A stretch of 64,000 bases of DNA from Agriotes lineatus (taxonomy: Eukaryota; Arthropoda; Insecta; Coleoptera; Elateridae). Within the stretch, counting starts at the first letter, position 1. Each line of letters opens with the position of its first letter. The notes below the pieces were generated by a model that was not told the DNA's origin, did no database searches, and was given only the letters and a program-made list of their open reading frames with translations. The DNA is taken from contig CALNHX010002985.1 in the NCBI GenBank assembly GCA_940337035.1, forward strand, positions 1-64,000, given 5' to 3'. Below are positions 1 to 12,384 of the stretch, piece by piece. The position numbers and the translations under genes were made by a program.

Positions 1-610
1 CGCATCGCATCGCATCGCATCGCATCGCATCGCATCGCATCGCATCGCATCGTATCGTATCGCAGCGCATCGCATCGCACCGCATCGCATCGCATCGTAT
101 CGCAGCGCATCGCATCGCATCGCATCGCATCGCAACGCATCTCATCGGATCGCATCGCTTCGCATCGCATCGCATCGCATCGCATCGCATCGCATCGCAT
201 CGCATCGCACCGCATCGCATCGTATCGCAGCGCATCGCATCGCACCGCATCGCATCGCATCGTATCGCAGCGCATCGCATCGCATCGCATCGCATCGCAT
301 CGCAACGCATCGCTTCGCATCGCATCGCACCGCATCGCATCGCATCGCATCGCAACGCATCGCTTCGCATCGCCTCGCATCGCATCGCATCGCAGCGCAT
401 CGCATCGCATCGCATCGCATCGCAACGCATCGCTTCGCATCGTATCGCACCGCATCGCATCGCATCGTATCGCAGCGCATCGCATCGCATCGCATCGCAT
501 CGCATCGCATCGCATCGCATCGCATCGCAACGCATCGCATCGCATCGCAACGCATCGCTTCGCATCGTATCGCACCGCATCGCATCGCATCGTATCGCAT
601 CGCATCGCAT
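1..610. repeat. A-type satellite domain
   Basis: The variants here are chiefly cgtat, cgcag, cgcac, cgcaa and cgctt, with few cgcct. A module of about 115 bp is visible at 51-160: paired cgtat followed by cgcag, then cgcac, then cgtat-cgcag, then cgcaa, ctcat, cggat and cgctt in that order, separated by consensus units. The same ordered module recurs at about 1491-1600 and 1991-2100 and throughout the A and D/A domains further along. The left edge of the window cuts this domain, so its true start is unknown. Confidence 0.85.
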
Positions 611-1440
611 CGCATCTCATCGCATCGCATCGCCTCGCATCTCATCGCATAGCATCGCATCGAATCGCATTGCATCGCGTCGCATCGCATCGCATCGCAT
701 CGCATCGAATCGCATCGCATCGCATCGCCTCGCATCTCATCGCATCGCATCGCATCGCATCGCATCGCATCGCATCGCATCTCATCGCATCGCATCGCAT
801 CGCTTCGCCTCGCATCGCCTCGCATCGTATTGCATCGCATCGCATCGCATCGCATCGCATCTCCTCGCATCGCCTCGCATCTCATCGCATAGCATCGCAT
901 CGAATCGCATTGCATCGCGTCGCATCGCATCGCATCGCATCTCCTCGCATCGCCTCGCATCTCATCGCATAGCATCGCATCGAATCGCATTGCATCGCGT
1001 CGCATCGCATCGCATCGCATCGCATCGCATCGCATCGCATCTCCTCGCATCGCCTTGCATCTCATCGCATAGCATCGCATCGAATCGCATTGCATCGCGT
1101 CGCATCGCATCGAATCGCATTGCATCGCGTCGCATCGCATCGCATCGCATCGCATCGCATCGCCTCGCATCTCATCGCATAGCATCGCATCGAATCGCAT
1201 TGCATCGCGTCGCATCGCATCGCATCGCATCGCATCGCATCGCATCGCATCGAATCGCATCGCATCACATCGCACCGCATCGCCTCGCATCTCATCGCAT
1301 AGCATCGCATCGAATCGCATTGCATCGCGTCGCATCGCATCGCATCGCATCGCATCGCATCGCATCGCATCGAATCGCATCGCATCACATCGCACCGCAT
1401 CGCATCGCATCGCATCGCATCGCATTGCATCGCATCACAT
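611..1440. repeat. C-type satellite domain
   Basis: This block is marked by a recurring ordered group ctcat, agcat, cgaat, tgcat, cgcgt spaced by consensus units, seen around 640-690, 880-920, 960-1000, 1060-1100 and 1170-1210. The agcat units put TAG on the plus strand. A 189-bp landmark at 962-1150 recurs at 4292, 9286, 13671, 19046, 21631, 27271, 32886, 38311, 40896, 50286 and 52871, so this is an older or outlying copy of the C block of the 2.6-kb higher-order repeat. The right part gains cacat-cgcac pairs. Confidence 0.85.
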
Positions 1441-2119
1441 CGCATCGCATCGCATCGCATCGCATCGCATCGCATCGCATCGCATCGCATCGTATCGTAT
1501 CGCAGCGCATCGCATCGCACCGCATCGCATCGCATCGTATCGCAGCGCATCGCATCGCATCGCATCGCATCGCAACGCATCTCATCGGATCGCATCGCTT
1601 CGCATCGCATCGCATCGCATCGCATCGCATCGCATCGCATCGCATCGCATCGCATCGCAACGCATCTCATCGGATCGCATCGCTTCTCATCGCATCGCAT
1701 CGCCTCGCATCGCCTCGCATCTCATCGCATAGCATCGCATCGAATCGCATTGCATCGCGTCGCATCGCATCGCATCGCATCGCATCGCATCGCATCGCAT
1801 CGAATCGCATCGCATCACATCGCACCGCATCGCATCGCATCGAATCGCATCGCATCACATCGCACCGCACCGCATCGCATCGCATCGCATCGCATCACAT
1901 CGCACCGCACCGCATCGCATCACATCGCATCGCATCGCTTCGCATCGCACCGCATCGCATCGCATCGCATCGCATCGCATCGCATCGCATCGTATCGTAT
2001 CGCAGCGCATCGCATCGCACCGCATCGCATCGCATCGTATCGCAGCGCATCGCATCGCATCGCATCACATCGCAACGCATCTCATCGGATCGCATCGCTT
2101 CGCATCGCATCGCATCGCA
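1441..2119. repeat. Mixed A and C/D satellite segment
   Basis: Two A modules (about 1491-1600 and 1991-2100, each opening with paired cgtat then cgcag) flank a C/D stretch at about 1680-1930 with agcat, cgaat, tgcat, cgcgt and cacat-cgcac. The cgctt-ctcat junction with ctcat at 1686 is the first of eleven such junctions in the window; the rest lie at 25275 and beyond. This segment therefore belongs to the D/A family that dominates 22-31 kb and 53-64 kb. Confidence 0.8.
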
Positions 2120-3935
2120 TCGCATCGCATCGCATCGCATCGCATCTCATCGCATCGCATCGCATCGCATCGCATCGCATCGCATCGCCTCGCATCGCAT
2201 CGCATCGCATCGCATCTCATCTCATCGCATCGCATCGCCTCGCATCGCCTCGCATCGCCTCGCATCGCCTCGCATCTCATCGCATCGCATCGCATCGCAT
2301 CGTATCGCATCGCCTCGCATCGCATCTCATCTCAACGCATCGCATCGCATCGCATCGCATCGCATTGCCTCGCATCGCCTCGCATCGCCTCGCATCGCCT
2401 CGCATCGCATCGCATAGCTTCGCATCGCATCGCATCGCCTCGCATCGCATCGCATCGCATCGCATCGCATTGCATCGCGTCGCATCGCATCGCATCGCCT
2501 CGCATCGCATTGCATCGCATCGCATCGCATCGCCTCGCATCGCCTCGCATCGCATCGCATCGCCTCGCATCGCATCGCATAGCTTCGCATCGCATCGCAT
2601 CGCCTCGCATCGCATCGCATCGCATCGCATCGCATTGCATCGCGTCGCATCGCATCGCATCGCCTCGCATCGCATTGCATCGCATCGCTTCGCATCGCAT
2701 CGCATCGCATCGTATCGCATCGCATCGCATTTCATCGCATCGCATCGCCTCGCATCGCCTCGCATCGCCTCGCATCGCCTCGCATCGCATCGCATCGCAT
2801 CATATCGCATCGCATCGCGTCGCATCGCATCGCATCGATTCGCATCTCATTTCAACGCATCGCATCGCCTCGCATCGCCTCGCATCGCATTAGATCGCAT
2901 CGCATCGCATCGCCTCGCATCGCCTCGCATCGCCTCGCATCGCATTGCATCGCATCGCATCGCATCGCATCGCCTAAAATTGCCTCGCATCGCCTCGCAT
3001 CGCATCGCATCGCATCGCATCGCCTCGCATCGCATCGCATCGCATCGCATCGCATCGCATCGCTTCGCCTCGCATCGCATCGCATCGCCTTGCATCGCAT
3101 CGCATCTCATCGCATCGCCTCGCATCGCCTCGCATCGCATCGCATCGCATCGCATCGCATTGCATCGCGTCGCATCGCATCGCATCGTATCGCATCGCAT
3201 CTCATCTCAACGCATCGCATCGCCTCGCATCGCCTCGCATCGCATCAGATCGCATCGCATCGCATCGCCTCGCATCGCCTCGCATCGCCTCGCATCGCAT
3301 CGCATCGCATCGTGTCGCATCGCATCGCATCTCATCGCATCGCATCGCCTCGCATAGCCTCGCATTGCCTCGTATCGCCTCGCATTGCATCGCATCGCAT
3401 CGCATCGCCTCGCAACCCCTCGCATCGCATCGCATCGCATCGTATCGCATCGCATCTCATCTCAACGCATCGCATCGCCTCGCATCGCCTCGCATCGCAT
3501 CAGATCGCATCGCATCGCATCGCCTCGCATCGCCTCGCATCGCCTCGCATCGCATCGCATCGCATCATATCGCATCGCATCGCGTCGCATCGCATCGCAT
3601 CGCCTCGCATCGCCTCGCATCTCATCGCATAGCATCGCATCGCATCGCATTGCATCGCGTCGCATCGCATCGCATCGCATCGCATCGCATCGCATCGCAT
3701 CGCATCGCATCGCATCGCATCGCATCGAATCGCATCGCATCGCATCGCCTCGTATCGCATCGCATCGCATCGCCTTGCATCTCATCGCATCGCATCGCAT
3801 CGCATCGAATCGCATCGCCTCGCATCTCATCGCATCGCATCGCATCGCATCGCATCGCATCGCATCGCATCTCATCGCATCGCATCGCATCGCTTCGCCT
3901 CGCATCGCCTCGCATCGTATTGCATCGCATCGCAT
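2120..3935. repeat. B-type domain, left copy of 1.8-kb duplication
   Basis: This stretch is dominated by cgcct and ctcat, with cagat, catat, tgcct, agctt and the rare aaaat unit at 2976-2980. It matches about 5964-7775 at an offset of 3,839-3,859 bp. Both copies carry tagat (2891 and 6750), where later B blocks have cagat. One private change in this copy is cgtgt at 3311-3315, where the partner at 7165 reads cgtat. Offsets between the copies change only in multiples of 5, apart from the 1-base loss at 5851-5854 that lies between them. Confidence 0.85.
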
Positions 3936-4660
3936 CGCATCGCATCGCATCGCCTCGCATCGCCTCGCATCTCATCGCATAGCATCGCATCGAATCGCAT
4001 TGCATCGCGTCGCATCGCATCGCATCGCATCGCATCGAATCGCATCGCATCGCATCGCCTCGCATCTCATCGCATCGCATCGCATCGCATCGCATCGCAT
4101 CGCATCGCATCTCATCGCATCGCATCGCATCGCTTCGCCTCGCATCGCCTCGCATCGTATTGCATCGCATCGCATCGCATCGCATCGCATCTCCTCGCAT
4201 CGCCTCGCATCTCATCGCATAACATCGCATCGAATCGCATTGCATCGCGTCGCATCGCATCGCATCGCATCTCCTCGCATCGCCTCGCATCTCATCGCAT
4301 AGCATCGCATCGAATCGCATTGCATCGCGTCGCATCGCATCGCATCGCATCGCATCGCATCGCATCGCATCTCCTCGCATCGCCTTGCATCTCATCGCAT
4401 AGCATCGCATCGAATCGCATTGCATCGCGTCGCATCGCATCGAATCGCATTGCATCGCGTCGCATCGCATCGCATCGCATCGCATCGCATCGCCTCGCAT
4501 CTCATCGCATAGCATCGCATCGAATCGCATTGCATCGCGTCGCATCGCATCGCATCGCATCGCATCGCATCGCATCGCATCGAATCGCATCGCATCACAT
4601 CGCACCGCATCGCATCGCATCGAATCGCATCGCATCACATCGCACCGCACCGCATCGCAT
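3936..4660. repeat. C-type satellite block
   Basis: This is a C block like 611-1440, offset 3,330 bp from it, with agcat-cgaat-tgcat-cgcgt groups near 3980-4010, 4290-4330, 4400-4470 and 4510-4550. The unit at 4221-4225 is aacat where every equivalent position I compared has agcat, so it is a private G-to-A change. The block ends in cacat-cgcac pairs at about 4590-4650 and passes abruptly into B-type sequence. No caaac unit follows, unlike the C blocks after 9 kb. Confidence 0.82.
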
Positions 4661-5963
4661 CGCATCGCATCGTATCGCATCGCCTCGCATCGCATCTCAT
4701 TTCAACGCATCGCATCGCATCGCATCGCATCGCATCGCCTCGCATCGCCTCGCATCGCATCGCATCGCATCGTATCGCATCGCATCTCATTTCAACGCAT
4801 CGCATCGCCTCGCATCGCCTCGCATCGCCTCGCATCGCATCAGATCGCATCGCATCAGATCGCATCGCATCGCATCGCCTCGCATCGCCTCGCATCGCCT
4901 CGCATCGCATCGCATCGCATCGTATCGCATCGCATCGCATCTCATCTCAACGCATCGCATCGCATCGCATCGCATCGCCTCGCATCGCCTCGCATCGCAT
5001 CGCATCGCATCGTATCGCATCGCATCTCATTTCAACGCATCGCATCGCCTCGCATCGCCTCGCATCGCCTCGCATCGCCTCGCATCGCATCGCATCGCAT
5101 CGCATCGCATCGTATCGCATCGCATCGCATCTCATCGAATCGCATCGCCTCGCATTTCATCGCATCGCATCGCATCGCATCGCATCGCATCGCATCGCAT
5201 CGCATCGCATCGCTTCGCATCGCCTCGCATCGCCTCGCATCGCCTCGCATCGCATCGCATCGCATCGTATCGCATCGCATCGCATCTCATCGAATCGCAT
5301 CGCCTCGCATCTCATCGCATCGCATCGCATCGCATCGCATCGCATCGCATCGCATCGCATCGCTTCGCCTCGCATCGCCTCGCATCGCATTGCATCGCAT
5401 CGCATCGCATCGCATCGCATCGCATCGCCTCGCATCGCATCGCATCGCATCGCATCGCATCGCATCGCATCGCATCGCATCGCATCGTATCGCATCGCAT
5501 CTCATCTCAACGCATCGCATCGCCTCGCATCGCCTCGCATCGCATCTCATCGAATCGCATCGCCTCGCATCGCATCAGATCGCATCGCCTCGCATCGCCT
5601 CGCATCGCCTCGCATCGCCTCGCATCGCATCGCATCGCATCGTATCGCATCGCATCGCATCTCATCGCCTCACATCGCCTCGCATTGCCTCGCATCGCAT
5701 CGCATTGCCTCGCATCGCCTCGCATCGCATCGCATTGCATCGCATCGCATCGCATCGCCTCACATCGCCTCGCATCGCCTCGCATCGCATCGCATCGCAT
5801 CGCATCGCCTCACATCGCCTCGCATCGCATCGCATCGCCTCACATCGCCTCGCACGCCTCGCCTTGCATCGCATCTCATCGCATCGCATTGCCTCGCATC
5901 GCCTCGCATCGCCTCGCATCTCATCGCATCGCATCGCATCGCATCGCATTGCATCGCGTCGCA
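4661..5963. repeat. Irregular B-type domain
   Basis: This is cgcct-rich B texture with ctcat, ttcat-type units (4700, 4790, 5030, 5155), ctcaa/ttcaa, cagat (4841, 4856) and, from 5751, cacat-cgcct pairs that I do not see elsewhere. It shows internal repetition of about 230-240 bp (for example the ctcat-ttcaa pairs near 4700, 4790 and 5030) but no clear long-range partner in the window. It contains the only unit of abnormal length. It looks like an older or more diverged part of the array than the sequence to its right. Confidence 0.75.
5851..5854. repeat. Single 4-base unit: the only register break
   Basis: Between cgcct (5846-5850) and cgcct (5855-5859) the unit reads cgca, one base short. 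It can equally be parsed as cgcac followed by gcct. All units to the left start at 1 modulo 5 and all to the right at 0 modulo 5. Landmarks repeated across this point confirm the loss: 4292 to 9286 is 4,994 bp and 2976 to 6835 is 3,859 bp, each one short of a multiple of five. It is absent from every other copy of B-type sequence, so it is private and may be recent or a base-calling error. Confidence 0.93.
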
Positions 5964-7775
5964 TCGCATCGCATCGCATCGCATCGCATCTCATCGCATC
6001 GCATCGCATCGCATCGCATCGCATCGCATCGCCTCGCATCGCATCGCATCGCATCGCATCTCATCTCATCGCATCGCATCGCCTCGCATCGCCTCGCATC
6101 GCCTCGCATCGCCTCGCATCTCATCGCATCGCATCGCATCGCATCGTATCGCATCGCCTCGCATCGCATCTCATCTCAACGCATCGCATCGCATCGCATC
6201 GCATCGCATTGCCTCGCATCGCCTCGCATCGCCTCGCATCGCCTCGCATCGCATCGCATAGCTTCGCATCGCATCGCATCGCCTCGCATCGCATCGCATC
6301 GCATCGCATCGCATTGCATCGCGTCGCATCGCATCGCATCGCCTCGCATCGCATTGCATCGCATCGCATCGCATCGCCTCGCATCGCATCGCATCGCATT
6401 GCATCGCGTCGCATCGCATCGCATCGCCTCGCATCGCATTGCATCGCATCGCATCGCATCGCCTCGCATCGCATCGCATCGCATCGCATCGCATTGCATC
6501 GCGTCGCATCGCATCGCATCGCCTCGCATCGCATTGCATCGCATCGCTTCGCATCGCATCGCATCGCATCGTATCGCATCGCATCGCATTTCATCGCATC
6601 GCATCGCCTCGCATCGCCTCGCATCGCCTCGCATCGCCTCGCATCGCATCGCATCGCATCATATCGCATCGCATCGCGTCGCATCGCATCGCATCGATTC
6701 GCATCTCATTTCAACGCATCGCATCGCCTCGCATCGCCTCGCATCGCATTAGATCGCATCGCATCGCATCGCCTCGCATCGCCTCGCATCGCCTCGCATC
6801 GCATTGCATCGCATCGCATCGCATCGCATCGCCTAAAATTGCCTCGCATCGCCTCGCATCGCATCGCATCGCATCGCATCGCCTCGCATCGCATCGCATC
6901 GCATCGCATCGCATCGCATCGCTTCGCCTCGCATCGCATCGCATCGCCTTGCATCGCATCGCATCTCATCGCATCGCCTCGCATCGCCTCGCATCGCATC
7001 GCATCGCATCGCATTGCATCGCGTCGCATCGCATCGCATCGTATCGCATCGCATCTCATCTCAACGCATCGCATCGCCTCGCATCGCCTCGCATCGCATC
7101 AGATCGCATCGCATCGCATCGCCTCGCATCGCCTCGCATCGCCTCGCATCGCATCGCATCGCATCGTATCGCATCGCATCGCATCTCATCGCATCGCATC
7201 GCCTCGCATAGCCTCGCATTGCCTCGTATCGCCTCGCATTGCATCGCATCGCATCGCATCGCCTCGCAACCCCTCGCATCGCATCGCATCGCATCGTATC
7301 GCATCGCATCTCATCTCAACGCATCGCATCGCCTCGCATCGCCTCGCATCGCATCAGATCGCATCGCATCGCATCGCCTCGCATCGCCTCGCATCGCCTC
7401 GCATCGCATCGCATCGCATCATATCGCATCGCATCGCGTCGCATCGCATCGCATCGCCTCGCATCGCCTCGCATCTCATCGCATAGCATCGCATCGCATC
7501 GCATTGCATCGCGTCGCATCGCATCGCATCGCATCGCATCGCATCGCATCGCATCGCATCGCATCGAATCGCATCGCATCGCATCGCCTCGTATCGCATC
7601 GCATCGCATCGCCTTGCATCTCATTGCATCGCATCGCATCGCATCGAATCGCATCGCCTCGCATCTCATCGCATCGCATCGCATCGCATCGCATCGCATC
7701 GCATCGCATCTCATCGCATCGCATCGCATCGCTTCGCCTCGCATCGCCTCGCATCGTATTGCATCGCATCGCATC
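5964..7775. repeat. B-type domain, right copy of 1.8-kb duplication
   Basis: This is the partner of 2120-3935. It contains aaaat at 6835-6839 flanked by cgcct and tgcct, tagat at 6750, cagat near 7100 and 7355, and catat at 6660 and 7420. It differs from the left copy by whole-pentamer gains (a net 15 bp around 6.4 kb) and scattered substitutions. It runs into A-type sequence at about 7775, where the B block is cut short compared with a full higher-order repeat. Confidence 0.83.
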
Positions 7776-7989
7776 GCAACGCATCTCATCGGATCGCATC
7801 GCTTCGCATCGCATCGCATCGCATCGCATCGCATCGCATCGCATCGCATCGCACCGCATCGCATCGTATCGCAGCGCATCGCACCGCACCGCATCGCATC
7901 GCATCGCATCGCATCGCATTGCATCGCATCACATCGCATCGCATCGCATCGCATCGTATCGCATCGCATCGCATCGCATCGCATCGCCT
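6835..7989. repeat. Deletion derivative of HOR (1,155 bp)
   Basis: The interval runs from aaaat at 6835 to aaaat at 7990. It keeps most of a B block, then jumps at about 7775 directly into the last 210 bp of an A block. The C block and most of the A block of the 2,585-bp unit are missing. The same B-to-A jump is found at about 12.17 kb, because this region was copied in the 4.4-kb tandem duplication. Confidence 0.8.
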
Positions 7990-10589
7990 AAAATTGCCTC
8001 GCATCGCCTCGCATCGCATCGCATCGCATCGCATCGCCTCGCATCGCATCGCATCGCATCGCATCGCATCGCATCGCTTCGCCTCGCATCGCATCGCATC
8101 GCCTTGCATCGCATCGCATCTCATCGCATCGCCTCGCATCGCCTCGCATCGCATCGCATCGCATCGCATTGCATCGCGTCGCATCGCATCGCATCGTATC
8201 GCATCGCATCTCATCTCAACGCATCGCATCGCCTCGCATCGCCTCGCATCGCATCAGATCGCATCGCATCGCATCGCCTCGCATCGCCTCGCATCGCCTC
8301 GCATCGCATCGCATCGCATCGTATCGCATCGCATCGCATCTCATCGCATCGCATCGCCTCGCATAGCCTCGCATTGCCTCGTATCGCCTCGCATTGCATC
8401 GCATCGCATCGCATCGCCTCGCAACCCCTCGCATCGCATCGCATCGCATCGTATCGCATCGCATCTCATCTCAACGCATCGCATCGCCTCGCATCGCCTC
8501 GCATCGCATCAGATCGCATCGCATCGCATCGCCTCGCATCGCCTCGCATCGCCTCGCATCGCATCGCATCGCATCATATCGCATCGCATCGCGTCGCATC
8601 GCATCGCATCGCCTCGCATCGCCTCGCATCTCATCGCATAGCATCGCATCGCATCGCATTGCATCGCGTCGCATCGCATCGCATCGCATCGCATCGCATC
8701 GCATCGCATCGCATCGCATCGAATCGCATCGCATCGCATCGCCTCGTATCGCATCGCATCGCATCGCCTTGCATCTCATCGCATCGCATCGCATCGCATC
8801 GAATCGCATCGCCTCGCATCTCATCGCATCGCATCGCATCGCATCGCATCGCATCGCATCGCATCTCATCGCATCGCATCGCATCGCTTCGCCTCGCATC
8901 GCCTCGCATCGTATTGCATCGCATCGCATCGCATCGCATCGCATCGCCTCGCATCGCCTCGCATCTCATCGCATAGCATCGCATCGAATCGCATTGCATC
9001 GCGTCGCATCGCATCGCATCGCATCGCATCGAATCGCATCGCATCGCATCGCCTCGCATCTCATCGCATCGCATCGCATCGCATCGCATCGCATCGCATC
9101 GCATCTCATCGCATCGCATCGCATCGCTTCGCCTCGCATCGCCTCGCATCGTATTGCATCGCATCGCATCGCATCGCATCGCATCTCCTCGCATCGCCTC
9201 GCATCTCATCGCATAGCATCGCATCGAATCGCATTGCATCGCGTCGCATCGCATCGCATCGCATCTCCTCGCATCGCCTCGCATCTCATCGCATAGCATC
9301 GCATCGAATCGCATTGCATCGCGTCGCATCGCATCGCATCGCATCGCATCGCATCGCATCGCATCTCCTCGCATCGCCTTGCATCTCATCGCATAGCATC
9401 GCATCGAATCGCATTGCATCGCGTCGCATCGCATCGAATCGCATTGCATCGCGTCGCATCGCATCGCATCGCATCGCATCGCATCGCCTCGCATCTCATC
9501 GCATAGCATCGCATCGAATCGCATTGCATCGCGTCGCATCGCATCGCATCGCATCGCATCGCATCGCATCGCATCGAATCGCATCGCATCACATCGCACC
9601 GCATCGCATCGCATCGAATCGCATCGCATCACATCGCACCGCACCGCATCGCATCACATCGCATCGCATCGCTTCGCATCGCATCGCATCGCATCGCATC
9701 GCATCACATCAAACCGCACCGCATCGCATCGCTTCGCATCGCATCGCATTGCATCGCATCACATCGCATCGCATCGCTTCGCATCGCATCGCACCGCATC
9801 GCATCGCTTCGCTTCGCATCGCATCGCTTCGCATCGCATCGCATTGCATCGCATCACATCGCATCGCATCGCTTCGCATCGCATCGTATCGCATCGCATC
9901 GCATCGCATCTCATCGCATCGCATCGCATCGCATCGCATCGCATCGCAACGCATCGCTTCGCATCGTATCGCACCGCATCGATTCGCATCGTATCGCACC
10001 GCATCGCATCGCATCGCATCGCATCGCATCGCATCGCATCGCAACGCATCGCATCGCATCGCAACGCATCGCTTCGCATCGTATCGCACCGCATCGCATC
10101 GCATCGTATCGCATCGCATCGCATCGCATCTCATCGCATCGCATCGCATCGCATCGCATCGCATCGCAACGCATCGCTTCGCATCGTATCGCACCGCATC
10201 GATTCGCATCGTATCGCACCGCATCGCATCGCATCGTATCGCATCGCATCGCATCGTATCGCATCGCATCGCATCGCATCGTATCGTATCGCAGCGCATC
10301 GCATCGCACCGCATCGCATCGCATCGTATCGCAGCGCATCGCATCGCATCGCATCGCATCGCAACGCATCTCATCGGATCGCATCGCATCGCATCGTATC
10401 GCATCGCATCGCATCGTATCGCATCGCATCGCATCGCATCGTATCGTATCGCAGCGCATCGCATCGCACCGCATCGCATCGCATCGTATCGCAGCGCATC
10501 GCATCGCATCGCATCGCATCGCAACGCATCACATCGCATCGCATCGCATCGCATCGTATCGCATCGCATCGCATCGCATCGCATCGCCT
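7990..10589. repeat. Complete HOR, 2,600 bp
   Basis: This copy has the full order B block (7990 to about 8975), C block (to 9709) and A block (from caaac at 9710). From aaaat to caaac it is 1,720 bp, identical in length to the copies at 37015 and 48990. The extra 15 bp lies in the A block, whose right end is rearranged: paired-cgtat modules occur twice in a row (about 10270 and 10440), where the standard copy instead has cgctt followed by a cgcac-cgcac pair. Confidence 0.85.
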
Positions 10590-11860
10590 AAAATTGCCTC
10601 GCATCGCCTCGCATCGCATCGCATCGCATCGCATCGCCTCGCATCGCATCGCATCGCATCGCATCGCATCGCATCGCTTCGCCTCGCATCGCATCGCATC
10701 GCCTTGCATCGCATCGCATCTCATCGCATCGCCTCGCATCGCCTCGCATCGCATCGCATCGCATCGCATCGCATCGCATCGCTTCGCCTCGCATCGCATC
10801 GCATCGCCTTGCATCGCATCGCATCTCATCGCATCGCCTCGCATCGCCTCGCATCGCATCGCATCGCTTCGCATCGCATCGCACCGCATCGCATCGCTTC
10901 GCTTCGCATCGCATCGCTTCGCATCGCATCGCATTGCATCGCATCACATCGCATCGCATCGCTTCGCATCGCATCGTATCGCATCGCATCGCATCGCATC
11001 TCATCGCATCGCATCGCATCGCATCGCATCGCATCGCAACGCATCGCTTCGCATCGTATCGCACCGCATCGATTCGCATCGTATCGCACCGCATCGCATC
11101 GCATCGCATCGCATCGCATCGCATCGCATCGCAACGCATCGCATCGCATCGCAACGCATCGCTTCGCATCGTATCGCACCGCATCGCATCGCATCGTATC
11201 GCATCGCATCGCATCGCATCTCATCGCATCGCATCGCATCGCATCGCATCGCATCGCAACGCATCGCTTCGCATCGTATCGCACCGCATCGATTCGCATC
11301 GTATCGCACCGCATCGCATCGCATCGTATCGCATCGCATCGCATCGTATCGCATCGCATCGCATCGCATCGTATCGTATCGCAGCGCATCGCATCGCACC
11401 GCATCGCATCGCATCGTATCGCAGCGCATCGCATCGCATCGCATCGCATCGCAACGCATCTCATCGGATCGCATCGCATCGCATCGTATCGCATCGCATC
11501 GCATCGTATCGCATCGCATCGCATCGCATCGTATCGTATCGCAGCGCATCGCATCGCACCGCATCGCATCGCATCGTATCGCAGCGCATCGCATCGCATC
11601 GCATCGCATCGCAACGCATCACATCGCATCGCATCGCATCGCATCGTATCGCATCGCATCGCATCGCATCGCATCGCCTAAAATTGCCTCGCATCGCCTC
11701 GCATCGCATCGCATCGCATCGCATCGCCTCGCATCGCATCGCATCGCATCGCATCGCATCGCATCGCTTCGCCTCGCATCGCATCGCATCGCCTTGCATC
11801 GCATCGCATCTCATCGCATCGCCTCGCATCGCCTCGCATCGCATCGCATCGCATCGCATT
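9771..11860. repeat. Tandem pair, period 1,090 bp
   Basis: About 9771-10770 is repeated at 10861-11860 with a constant offset of 1,090 bp, including cgatt units, paired cgtat modules, aaaat (10590, 11680) and cgcct-tgcat. The 90 bp joining the two copies (10771-10860) is itself a second copy of about 10681-10770. The pair was copied again at about 14.16-16.2 kb, where the second member has lost 90 bp. Confidence 0.82.
10590..11679. repeat. Deletion derivative of HOR (1,090 bp)
   Basis: The interval between aaaat markers at 10590 and 11680 holds only the first 270 bp or so of a B block, with its cgctt-cgcct-tgcat part doubled, and then passes at about 10860 into an A block. The remaining B block and all of the C block are absent. 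Confidence 0.8.
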
Positions 11861-12384
11861 GCATCGCGTCGCATCGCATCGCATCGTATCGCATCGCATC
11901 TCATCTCAACGCATCGCATCGCCTCGCATCGCATCGCATCGCATCGCATCGCATCGCATCGAATCGCATCGCATCGCATCGCCTCGTATCGCATCGCATC
12001 GCATCGCCTTGCATCTCATTGCATCGCATCGCATCGCATCGAATCGCATCGCCTCGCATCTCATCGCATCGCATCGCATCGCATCGCATCGCATCGCATC
12101 GCATCTCATCGCATCGCATCGCATCGCTTCGCCTCGCATCGCCTCGCATCGTATTGCATCGCATCGCATCGCAACGCATCTCATCGGATCGCATCGCTTC
12201 GCATCGCATCGCATCGCATCGCATCGCATCGCATCGCATCGCATCGCACCGCATCGCATCGTATCGCAGCGCATCGCACCGCACCGCATCGCATCGCATC
12301 GCATCGCATCGCATTGCATCGCATCACATCGCATCGCATCGCATCGCATCGTATCGCATCGCATCGCATCGCATCGCATCGCCT
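11680..12384. repeat. Deletion derivative of HOR (705 bp)
   Basis: This is the shortest marker-to-marker interval. The first 240 bp of B are joined at about 11.92 kb to the distal B stretch with cgaat and cgcct-cgtat, and at about 12.17 kb to the end of an A block. The first joint is the boundary of the tandem 4.39-kb duplication. Confidence 0.8.

Larger units (their letters stand above)
7530..11919. repeat. Tandem 4.39-kb duplication, first copy
   Basis: This segment is repeated immediately to its right at an offset of 4,395 bp (7.5-9.2 kb), then 4,385 bp, then 4,295 bp near the end. Shared unusual details include ctcat followed by tgcat at 7620 and 12015, caaac at 9710 and 14095, and aaaat at 7990/12385, 10590/14975 and 11680/15975. 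It holds one complete HOR and an internal tandem repeat of 1,090 bp. The left edge was placed at about 7.53 kb and 11.92 kb, where the two copies begin to agree. Confidence 0.82.

Noticed and set aside
2976..2985. Terminator or AT-rich regulatory element at the aaaat unit
   Set aside because: The AT stretch is only about seven bases, has no stem-loop, and is simply a variant pentamer kept in register and copied with its HOR.
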